This document shows, one piece after another, positions 8,284 through 15,015 of a stretch of DNA of 25,307 nucleotides. Made by a program: the position numbers and the translations under genes. The notes under the pieces were generated by a model, which did no database searches, had not been told where the DNA came from, and saw only the letters and a list, made by a program, of their open reading frames with translations. This DNA is from MAG-120531 sp041163765 (GTDB lineage: Bacteria; Bacteroidota; Bacteroidia; Flavobacteriales; Flavobacteriaceae): positions 1 through 25,307 of the forward strand of contig JBEAQS010000015.1 in assembly GCA_041163765.1 (NCBI GenBank), given 5' to 3'. The first letter of the stretch is position 1, and each line of letters starts with the position of its first letter.

Positions 8284-9742
8284 ACTGATTGCTGTATGGA
8301 TTTGGTTGGTGGGGTGCCTGCCCTTATCGGCACAGTTGCCTAGCTCAGAAAACAGCCAGGTATTGACCGTTGCTCAGTATTTTGACTTAGTGCTCAGCAA
8401 TCACCCCATTGCCCGACAAGTGCGCCTAGACAACAAGATTGCTGAGGCGGCGATACTGAAAGCTCGGGGTGCATTTGATCCAAAAGTAGGCTGGAAAGAC
8501 AGTGGCAAAACACTTAGCGGTATTTCGTACTACGAGTCCCAAAGCAGTTACCTGACTGTTCCTACATGGTTCGGTATTGAGCTTACTGCCGGTCGTGACC
8601 AAATTACTGGGGCCTATGTTAACCCCTCCATAAAGACCCCTGACCAGGGGCTATATTACGCAGGGATCAGCATTCCTTTGGGTGCTGGATTTTGGATTAA
8701 TGAGCGAATGGCAGAACTCAAAAAAGCAAAGATTGCCCAAACACAAACCCAAGCTGAACAGGTTCTTGCCTATAACGAATTGCTTTTTCGGGCTAGTCAG
8801 GCCTATGGAAATTGGATTGCTGCTCATCAAAAACTAAATCTCTACGATCAAATGCAAGCCAATGCTGAACTTCGCCTAGCGGGTGTTCAACAACAAGTGC
8901 TCCAAGGGGATAAACCTGAAATCGAACGCCTAGAAGCTTCTATCGTGGTGCAAAACAGACAGCTCCAGAGAGAACAGGCAAAAATAGAGCTGATCAAAAA
9001 GACCTTGGAGGTGTCAAATTTTTTATGGGACGAACAAGGGCGCCCCTTGGTTTTATCCCCTGAACTCATCCCGGAAGACAACTTGGATGAAGTATTAGAG
9101 CGCTGGTTGGTCATTGAGGGAATCGATGTAGCCCAGACCGTGCTCAATCATCCCAAAATGGAATATCTCAGAGCCAAAATTTCAGAGAGTCAAGTAGACA
9201 GAAAACTGCTGAGGGATGCGATTAAGCCTCAAGTTAATTTTAATTACCAAAGAATATCCACAGAAGCTGTAATTCCTCAAAACTGGGTGGACAACAACAA
9301 CCAGGTAGCCGGCTTGTCTGTCCAGATTCCTTTATTGTGGCGCAAAGAACGAGGTGGCATACAATCTATTCAAGCTAAAATTGAGCAGCAGCAGTGGAAT
9401 CTTTCCTACACGCAACAAGAATGGACGAATGAAATCACTGGGCAGATTCAGCAAGTAGCCTCGCTGGAAACTCAATTTAAATTGAACCAAGACATAGCAG
9501 AAGATTATAAAACCCTGTTAAACGCTGAACAGACCAAATGGTCTTATGGTGAAAGTTCTCTTTTTTTGGTCAACACCCGAGAAAATAGCTATATAGATGC
9601 CCAGATTAAACGGTTATCCCTAGGTGCCTATCTGTGGGAGATCAAGGCAAAAACTATTAAGGACCTTGCTTGGTTTGTTACCGCTATACCACCACAGAAA
9701 GCACCTTTGCTTGGTCCCCAACCAGTTGAACTTGATCGATAA
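8267..9742 (+). CDS. TolC-family outer-membrane efflux protein
   Basis: A 491-residue outer-membrane channel, third gene of the exporter operon. It has a signal peptide (residues 1-23, ending LPLSAQ) and then two OEP-type repeats rich in long amphipathic helices. The first includes VAQYFDLVLSNHPIARQVRL, the characteristic TolC N-terminal repeat opening; the second begins near VLNHPKMEYLRAKISESQVD, which matches the second repeat. IQQVASLETQFKLNQ and YGESSLFLVNTRENSY are typical of the last helical pair. The start overlaps the end of the HlyD gene by 17 bp. Its 3' end overlaps the converging manA gene by 59 bp, so the last 19 codons are read on both strands. With its neighbours it would form a continuous channel across both membranes. 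Confidence 0.93.
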   Translation: MIRKNKLIAVWIWLVGCLPLSAQLPSSENSQVLTVAQYFDLVLSNHPIARQVRLDNKIAEAAILKARGAFDPKVGWKDSGKTLSGISYYESQSSYLTVPTWFGIELTAGRDQITGAYVNPSIKTPDQGLYYAGISIPLGAGFWINERMAELKKAKIAQTQTQAEQVLAYNELLFRASQAYGNWIAAHQKLNLYDQMQANAELRLAGVQQQVLQGDKPEIERLEASIVVQNRQLQREQAKIELIKKTLEVSNFLWDEQGRPLVLSPELIPEDNLDEVLERWLVIEGIDVAQTVLNHPKMEYLRAKISESQVDRKLLRDAIKPQVNFNYQRISTEAVIPQNWVDNNNQVAGLSVQIPLLWRKERGGIQSIQAKIEQQQWNLSYTQQEWTNEITGQIQQVASLETQFKLNQDIAEDYKTLLNAEQTKWSYGESSLFLVNTRENSYIDAQIKRLSLGAYLWEIKAKTIKDLAWFVTAIPPQKAPLLGPQPVELDR

Positions 9743-10655
9743 CTGCAGGCAATAAAAGTGTTTCTCCACAATTGATGGAATAAACTCCGCTTGGGGTATG
9801 CACGCTGGCTTCACCGCCAACGCCGATCAAAAGGGTAAATGAATCTCTCTGAGTTAGGTCCAAAGCAACTGTTCCAGAAACCGACCACATAAAGGTTTCA
9901 AAGTAGGGACTTTTGACCAGTAGGTTTTTCTGATTTACCTCCGTTGAATAAGAGGTTTTATACTGTTCATGAACCTTAAAATCAATCACTTCTAAAGCTT
10001 GATCGATGTGGAGATCCCGTTTTGTTCCAGTAGCTGGATCCACGCGATCATAGTCGTAAATACGATAGGTGATGTCAGAGGTTTGTTGAATTTCCGCCAA
10101 GAGAACACCTGCTCCTATGGCATGTACTCTACCTGTAGGGATATAAAAGGTATCTCCCTCAACCACTGTTTCACGGTGCATCACCTCGAGCACCTGATTG
10201 GTTTTGATCCGTTTTTCAAACTCATCAGGGGTCAATAGCTGATCAAATCCAACCAATAATGACGCCTCGGGGTCAGCTTGCATCACATACCACATCTCAT
10301 TTTTCCCGAAGGATTGATGCTTGGCTTTGGCCACTTCATCAGAGGGATGTACCTGAATCGACAAAGGTGTCCGAGCGTCTATAAATTTTATCAACAGGGG
10401 AAACTCCTCACCAAACCGGTCAATGACAGATTGTCCCATTAAATCTGCTCCGTACTCCGCAATCAACTCGCGCAAAGACTTTCCTTGAAGAGGTCCTTCC
10501 GTGACTAAGGTTTCATCTCCTGGTACATCTGAAATTTCCCATGATTCTCCAATGGAATCACCTGTACACTGTTTAGACAAGTGCTGGCGCAGTTTTTCTC
10601 CACCCCAAATCCGGTATTTAAAAATTGGCGCAAAACGCAAAGGATATAAACTCAT
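9684..10655 (-). CDS. manA: Mannose-6-phosphate isomerase, class I (short form)
   Basis: Interconverts mannose-6-phosphate and fructose-6-phosphate, feeding GDP-mannose synthesis for surface polysaccharide or mannose catabolism. 323 residues, the usual size of the short ManA form. Zinc ligands are visible: Q101 and H103 in LSIQVHPSDE, E120 in GKNEMWYV, and H178 in YIPTGRVHAIG. LIKFIDARTPL and AEIQQTSDITYRIYDYDRVD are further family signatures. It is downstream of the PEGA lipoprotein on the same strand (39 bp gap) but has its own -7 box immediately before the ATG. The 3' end overlaps the converging TolC gene by 59 bp. The annotation is firm; whether it acts in anabolism or catabolism is not shown. 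Confidence 0.95.
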   Translation of the reverse strand: MSLYPLRFAPIFKYRIWGGEKLRQHLSKQCTGDSIGESWEISDVPGDETLVTEGPLQGKSLRELIAEYGADLMGQSVIDRFGEEFPLLIKFIDARTPLSIQVHPSDEVAKAKHQSFGKNEMWYVMQADPEASLLVGFDQLLTPDEFEKRIKTNQVLEVMHRETVVEGDTFYIPTGRVHAIGAGVLLAEIQQTSDITYRIYDYDRVDPATGTKRDLHIDQALEVIDFKVHEQYKTSYSTEVNQKNLLVKSPYFETFMWSVSGTVALDLTQRDSFTLLIGVGGEASVHTPSGVYSINCGETLLLPAVIDQVQLVGDQAKVLSVVV

Positions 10656-10659
10656 GGGA

Positions 10660-10667
10660 CAAATATA
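10660..10667 (-). promoter_or_regulatory. Candidate -7 box of manA, giving a leaderless transcript
   Basis: The reverse strand reads TATATTTG (exact TAnnTTTG), ending only 4 bases before the manA ATG at 10655. Transcription would start on or next to the A of the start codon. No clear TTG box is seen at 17-23 bases, and that region overlaps the end of the PEGA gene. Confidence 0.45.
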
Positions 10668-10694
10668 CCAAAATCACCCCTGAAATACGACGTG

Positions 10695-11147
10695 TTACTC
10701 CAATACGATGGTGGTCTCAATCACCTGACTCATTTCATCGATCACCACTTTTGAAATTCTTCCTTTTTCCAAATACCCCTGAACCGCGAGTGACTGTGTA
10801 TCCAAGTCTACTTTGATGTATTTGGTTTTAACTCTGCGCAGTGATCCCGTCAGGGCATCGATTCCCCAACCTACCAGAGATACACCGTTGATGATCGCTA
10901 CAAGATTAAACCGCGAATCCACCACGACTACTTTATCTTTATAATCCTTCAGACGAAAGTCCAAACGATCATCTGCCTTTAGCTTAATCAACGCAGGTGT
11001 AGTTCCTCGTTCCATGCCATTGACATAGACGACAGCACCTGTTGGGTTGCTCTCTAAAAGTACCTTGCGCGAAGACCCGGTTAAAATAGTAGCACAACTG
11101 GTCAATAACAACAAAGAAGACAACGAATATACCATCAGTTTTTTCAT
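10695..11147 (-). CDS. PEGA-domain lipoprotein
   Basis: A 150-residue lipoprotein with a signal peptide and lipobox (LLLLTSC, lipid Cys18). Residues about 28-70 form a PEGA-type beta domain: VLLESNPTGAVVYVNGMERG, then TTPALIKLKADDRLDFRLKDY. PEGA domains are found in cell-envelope proteins and are thought to bind surface components; no enzyme activity is expected. A hydrophobic, glycine-containing segment follows (NLVAIINGVSLVGWGIDALTG), a common arrangement in this lipoprotein group, where the Asp-Ala-x-Thr-Gly motif recurs. Upstream is a 165-bp divergent region shared with the Fn3 lipoprotein that contains two inverted repeats. Downstream, after 39 bp, is manA. Confidence 0.8.
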   Translation of the reverse strand: MKKLMVYSLSSLLLLTSCATILTGSSRKVLLESNPTGAVVYVNGMERGTTPALIKLKADDRLDFRLKDYKDKVVVVDSRFNLVAIINGVSLVGWGIDALTGSLRRVKTKYIKVDLDTQSLAVQGYLEKGRISKVVIDEMSQVIETTIVLE

Positions 11148-11148
11148 A

Positions 11149-11241
11149 GTTTATCGGTTTAATTGATTCTGCTACAAGGATACACCGCTCGCCTATTTGT
11201 TACTGAAAATTCAGTTCAAAACAAAGATTTTACCGATAAAC
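11149..11241. repeat. Paired inverted repeat in a divergent intergenic region
   Basis: GTTTATCGGT (11149-11158) and its exact reverse complement ACCGATAAAC (11232-11241) lie 73 bases apart between two divergent lipoprotein genes. A second perfect inverted repeat lies between them: ACTGAA (11202-11207) and TTCAGT (11210-11215). The widely spaced pair could be twin operator half-sites or chance. No TAnnTTTG box is clear on either strand here. Confidence 0.35.
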
Positions 11242-11312
11242 GCACCAAAGTGGAAAAAAAAGAAGCTTGCACATTTAAGCACTAGCCCTTACCTTTCCAA
11301 CAAATAAAGTCC

Positions 11313-12020
11313 ATGAATCCACGTATTGCGCTTTTTTCTGGCTTGTTAATCGCCATTTTTTCATCCTGCTCTTCAGGAGGAGGGGATGACACCCCAACCC
11401 CGCCACCTCCACCAGTGATTGAAGCCCCGGGCAAGTCCGCCCTCACGGCCCCTGCCAACAACGCTCCTTGCCAGGACGTGAACACAGCGGGCCAGGTAAC
11501 CTTCCAGTGGAGCGCAGCGACCAATGCGGAGACGTATGACTTAAAGATCACCAACCTAAATACCAACGCCTCGAGTTCCCAAACAGACATCAAAGGCACC
11601 TCAAAAGCAGTAACCTTAAACAGGGGTATTCCGTACTCCTGGCAAGTAACCGCGAAGAACAAAGGAACCACTACTACAGCGAGTGACACGTGGAGGTTTT
11701 ATCTAGCCGGTGATGGGGTAGTGAACTACGCGCCATTTCCTGCTTCCCCCGTAAGCCCCACCCCAGGAGCTACCGTAACCCCCACAGAGGGTAAGGTAAC
11801 GATCAGCTGGGAGAGTGGAGATGCAGATGGAGATGCGCTGACCTACACGTTGTACGCAGATGCGGTAGACGGAGCCCAAAGCCCGGTGGCTAGCAATGTA
11901 ACGGCTACCTCCTATGCCCTAAGCGTACAGGCAGGAACCGTATACTACTGGCGTGTGGTAGCCAACGACGGCAAAAACACAGCCACCAGTATCTTATACA
12001 CCTTTAAGACGGCGGGGTAA
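11313..12020 (+). CDS. Surface lipoprotein with two fibronectin-III-like domains, G+C-rich
   Basis: A 235-residue lipoprotein: signal peptide, lipid Cys19 in FSSCSSGGGDD, then a proline linker (TPTPPPPP). Ser/Gly and Asp after the Cys resemble the Bacteroidota surface-export signal, so an outward-facing location is likely. Two tandem beta-sandwich repeats follow. Domain one spans about 40-130 (VTFQWSAATNAETYDLKI, YSWQVTAKNKG, TWRFYLAG). Domain two spans about 145-235 (VTISWESGDADGDALTYTLY, YYWRVVANDGKN, YTFKTAG). Both carry the W...Y.L.....YYW.V..... pattern of Fn3-like folds. No enzyme domain is present; an adhesion or carbohydrate-binding role is a guess. In six 60-base rows I counted 200 G+C of 360 (56%), well above the flanks. 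It ends exactly where the converging TonB-dependent receptor gene ends. Confidence 0.82.
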   Translation: MNPRIALFSGLLIAIFSSCSSGGGDDTPTPPPPPVIEAPGKSALTAPANNAPCQDVNTAGQVTFQWSAATNAETYDLKITNLNTNASSSQTDIKGTSKAVTLNRGIPYSWQVTAKNKGTTTTASDTWRFYLAGDGVVNYAPFPASPVSPTPGATVTPTEGKVTISWESGDADGDALTYTLYADAVDGAQSPVASNVTATSYALSVQAGTVYYWRVVANDGKNTATSILYTFKTAG

Positions 12021-14378
12021 TTAAAAATCCAGCACCAGACCAATACTAGGGATCAACGAACCTTCTTGGGCCGGTATTGCCGCTAATTGAGCTGGTATAA
12101 CCAGCTCGCCTTGATCCGTTCGGAGCAAACCGTATTGAGTAGGTTCCGGAGTGCTTCGCCCTAAGGCATTTTGGATCTCAACAAACAAGTTAAAAGCGTA
12201 TGAACGGGCATTCCATCTTTTGTCCATGCGCAGGTCTAACTGGGCAAATGAGCCCAAACGCTGATCTCCCAAATTGGTATAATCCAATTGTAACTCTGGA
12301 TAAGAGGACAGCGATCGTTCGACATCTACTGGAGCATACGGGGTGCTTCCCGCATAGCGAAAACGCCCACTGACTTCCCAGTTGCGGTTTAATTTAAAAC
12401 CGGCCGTGGCAGATAGCAGATGGCGGCTATCCCAGGTTGATGGGCGCAGTACACCATCTAAACCGCTAAACTCAGAGAAAAAGTAGGTGTACGACATAAT
12501 CCCATACAAACGGTCTACCAGCCTTTGCTGAATCAATAACTCAAGGCCTTTGGTGTTTCCACTACCCGTAAATACCAAAGGCTCATTACCTAATACTTCA
12601 AATCCGGCCCCTTTGTTGGCTATGGATACCCCATCCCTGAGTGAAATCGGATAATTGTGGTATTTTTTGTAGAACCCCTCTAAAGTTACTAGGGCGCTGG
12701 GTGACAAAGCTTGCTCTATACCCAAAACCAAATGATCACTGCGCAAATATCTGGCTGACTCCTGGTGGGCATAGGCACCTGTAGTGGATTGAAACCCTAA
12801 AGCCGTGTAGGTGGGTAATTTAAAATAACGCCCTGCAGATGCATTCAGGGTGCGACCATTTCCTAAATTTAGACGAGCCGATGCCCGTGGAGACAGCGTA
12901 GAAACAATGGATGAACCACTCAAAAAGGTATCGTCATCAGCCCTAAGCCCTAAAGTGACCCCGAGTTGATCTGACAATAATTGTCTCGAAGCTTGTCCCC
13001 AAAACCCCCACTTCAAAAAATCAATATTTGCCTTGTAGGCATTATCGAAATAAATACTGTTGGTATTATTGGTGTACAAGGACTGCTGGAGATGCGCTCC
13101 AGACTTTAACGTCCACGCTCCTTGGCGCACAGAGCGCTGTAGTCTGACTTTAGTTTCCTGCTCCCTGGATTGATTTTCAAAAACGAGTCCAGTTCGAGTG
13201 ACATTATCTCGAAAACGGCTAAAAGTATTGTCTAAAGTATTCTGACTCAGTGTTACCAAGGTTTGTGCTGACCCACTTGGAGACCTGTGTTTCCAGGTCA
13301 CCCCAAAGGTTTGGGTGTTTTGTTCTATATAGGGCACTTGTTCTAAAGTAGCTTCTTGATCGGCCGCATACACTTCTGGAGCTTCCACAGAAAAATCATC
13401 GATGGATCCCAACCCTAAAAAAACCAATTCGTTGTAGGCGTCAATCTCATGGCGCACCTTAAACTGATAATCCCAATAATTAGGCCGAATAGGCAGACCG
13501 ATCAAGGCAAACAAGAACTGTAAATAACTCCGGCGTACTGAGGCGATATAGGTAGTTTTGCTGCCCAAGGGGCCCTCAGTAGTCAAGGCGGCATCGCTGG
13601 CGCTGACGCGAATATTGGTGCGTGCCCGCTCTGAATCCCCGTTGCGCTGTTCAAACTGAAGCACTCCAGACAATGGATTATCGTATTGGGCACCAAAAGC
13701 AGAAGTGTTTAAGGTCACTTGCTGAATGAATGAAACGTTGAGCATACCGACTGGACCTCCACTACTGCCTTGGGTGGAGAAGTGATTGATGTTAGGTATT
13801 TCCATGCCGTCCAGATAAAATACCGTTTCGTTGGGGGCGCCCCCGCGGATGATCAAATCGTTGCGAAAGCCGCCAGGGGATGGCGCAACTCCCGGTAATG
13901 ACTGAGCAACGCGCACTACATCGTTATTTCCTCCTGGATAATTGGCTAGTTCAACAGCCGATAGTGTTTGGGTGGATAAGGGAGATTCCCTATTTCGGCT
14001 GCTATTCCACTGGGTTAAAGTTACTTCATCCAAGGACTGCGCAGATTCTTGAAGTGTGATTGACAAAGGCGCATTTCCCTGGGATCGAACTATCGTATTG
14101 GGCAGTACCACATCTTGGTATCCCAAAAATGAAACGACTAGGTTGTAGGAATTTGGAGGGATTTGCCTGAGGACAAATCGACCCTTTTCATCCGTAACTG
14201 TGCCGTAATCGGTGGATTCTAAATATACGGAAGCCCCTTCAATAGGGGTGTCAAAAGCATCTTTAACCACGCCAACAAGCTGGCCATAAACAGGGTTTGA
14301 CGTTTGAGCAACTGCATCAAGCGGTAGGAAGAGTAAAAAAGCTAGTACTGACCAGAAACCGTAAAAAGATCGCTTCAT
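12021..14378 (-). CDS. TonB-dependent outer-membrane receptor with carboxypeptidase-D-like N-terminal domain
   Basis: A 785-residue active-transport receptor energised by TonB. Signal peptide 1-24 (ending AVAQ). CarboxypepD_reg-like domain about 32-118 (GVVKDAFDTPIEGASVYLES, YGTVTDEKGRFVLRQIP, VVSFLGYQDV). Plug about 130-245, with GVAPSPGGFRNDLIIRGGAP, ETVFYLDGMEIPNINHF and AQYDNPLSGVLQFEQRNGD. A 22-strand-type barrel follows, ending with the outer-membrane signal Phe (GLVLDF). It is not a SusC: the length is short, the DGxxxxS pattern is absent and no SusD gene is adjacent. The substrate is not predictable; siderophore, cofactor or peptide are all possible. It has a TAACTTTG box upstream and lies in a leftward run with the small membrane protein at 14450. 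Confidence 0.93.
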   Translation of the reverse strand: MKRSFYGFWSVLAFLLFLPLDAVAQTSNPVYGQLVGVVKDAFDTPIEGASVYLESTDYGTVTDEKGRFVLRQIPPNSYNLVVSFLGYQDVVLPNTIVRSQGNAPLSITLQESAQSLDEVTLTQWNSSRNRESPLSTQTLSAVELANYPGGNNDVVRVAQSLPGVAPSPGGFRNDLIIRGGAPNETVFYLDGMEIPNINHFSTQGSSGGPVGMLNVSFIQQVTLNTSAFGAQYDNPLSGVLQFEQRNGDSERARTNIRVSASDAALTTEGPLGSKTTYIASVRRSYLQFLFALIGLPIRPNYWDYQFKVRHEIDAYNELVFLGLGSIDDFSVEAPEVYAADQEATLEQVPYIEQNTQTFGVTWKHRSPSGSAQTLVTLSQNTLDNTFSRFRDNVTRTGLVFENQSREQETKVRLQRSVRQGAWTLKSGAHLQQSLYTNNTNSIYFDNAYKANIDFLKWGFWGQASRQLLSDQLGVTLGLRADDDTFLSGSSIVSTLSPRASARLNLGNGRTLNASAGRYFKLPTYTALGFQSTTGAYAHQESARYLRSDHLVLGIEQALSPSALVTLEGFYKKYHNYPISLRDGVSIANKGAGFEVLGNEPLVFTGSGNTKGLELLIQQRLVDRLYGIMSYTYFFSEFSGLDGVLRPSTWDSRHLLSATAGFKLNRNWEVSGRFRYAGSTPYAPVDVERSLSSYPELQLDYTNLGDQRLGSFAQLDLRMDKRWNARSYAFNLFVEIQNALGRSTPEPTQYGLLRTDQGELVIPAQLAAIPAQEGSLIPSIGLVLDF

Positions 14379-14398
14379 TTTGTCTAATATTTATCATA

Positions 14399-14406
14399 CA
14401 AAGTTA
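14399..14406 (-). promoter_or_regulatory. Candidate -7 box of the TonB-dependent receptor gene
   Basis: The reverse strand reads TAACTTTG, an exact TAnnTTTG match, ending 20 bases before the receptor ATG at 14378. The upstream TTG box is not obvious. If used, it gives the receptor a leader of about 15 bases and separates its transcription from the membrane-protein gene upstream. Confidence 0.42.
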
Positions 14407-14449
14407 AACAAAAATGAAGCTGTATGACCCAGTGGGTTTTGAATTGGTG

Positions 14450-14860
14450 TTAAGCTTCCTGCTTCCTCGCGAACACCCAAGCAACAATTCCACCAGCCAT
14501 ACCGTAGTAAAAAACACTCCATACAGCATCCACTAACACGGCCGTCAAGTCAACCAATTGGGCAGAACCATACTGAAGGGCACCAACACCTGCTCCGATA
14601 AAAAGCCCCACTAAAGCCCCCGTTTTAAATCCTTCAAAAAACTTGAAATCACGGGCTCTATGGACCATTAAAGCGACCACAATCGCTTGAATAAAACTGC
14701 CCAAAGTAATCATTCCTAAGTCCATAGTTACTCCTTGAGGCATATTTACTGTGTGGGCAACAAAAAAATCCACCGCTATAAAATTGTAAAAACCCCAGCC
14801 CATAAAATAAAGCCAGACAAAAGCAGACAAGCTACCCAAGAGTGTTGATTTTGTATTCAT
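14450..14860 (-). CDS. Small four-helix integral membrane protein of unknown function
   Basis: 136 residues from the ATG at 14860 (a longer frame opens at 14911 but adds a hydrophilic N-terminus that looks spurious). Four hydrophobic segments are visible: LLGSLSAFVWLYFMGWGFYN, MITLGSFIQAIVVALMV, a glycine-rich TGALVGLFIGAGVGALQYGS, and VFYYGMAGGIVAWVF. Short charged loops lie between them (HRARDFKFFEGFK), and the protein ends ARKQEA. I do not recognise a named family. It is divergent from the regulator gene at 15016, and 71 bp separate its stop from the receptor ATG downstream. No catalytic or metal-binding motif is seen. Confidence 0.7.
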   Translation of the reverse strand: MNTKSTLLGSLSAFVWLYFMGWGFYNFIAVDFFVAHTVNMPQGVTMDLGMITLGSFIQAIVVALMVHRARDFKFFEGFKTGALVGLFIGAGVGALQYGSAQLVDLTAVLVDAVWSVFYYGMAGGIVAWVFARKQEA

Positions 14861-14933
14861 CCTGTTGAATTTTAGTTGGTTGTCTTTTAAATGTATTAAA
14901 TATTTGCCCAAGTAACCTAAAAAATACGTGCCT

Positions 14934-14974
14934 ACCGAGGTGTGGGATTTAAAAAAAAGTGGTCAAACCGAGGT
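14934..14974. repeat. Direct repeat upstream of the Y_Y_Y/LuxR regulator
   Basis: ACCGAGGT occurs twice (14934-14941 and 14967-14974), 33 bases start to start, about three helical turns, within the 155-bp divergent region 14861-15015. Same-face spacing makes it a plausible binding-site pair, for example for autoregulation. Eight-base repeats can also arise by chance. Confidence 0.3.
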
Positions 14975-15015
14975 ATTTGCCTAATTTAGTGGCTAAGCCA
15001 AAGTCAGAATTCAAC

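Noticed and set aside
11282..11689. Leftward 135-codon ORF opposite the Fn3 lipoprotein
   Set aside because: Mirror of a G+C-rich gene; no signal peptide or family pattern, while the forward frame has a lipobox and two Fn3-like repeats.
12021..14378. SusC-type receptor paired with the GH16 locus
   Set aside because: Too short for SusC, no SusD follows, and it is separated from the GH16 genes by a divergent pair.
14911..14959. Longer starts for the membrane protein (14911) and the regulator (14959)
   Set aside because: The extra N-terminal residues are hydrophilic and precede clear signal or membrane segments that begin at 14860 and 15016.
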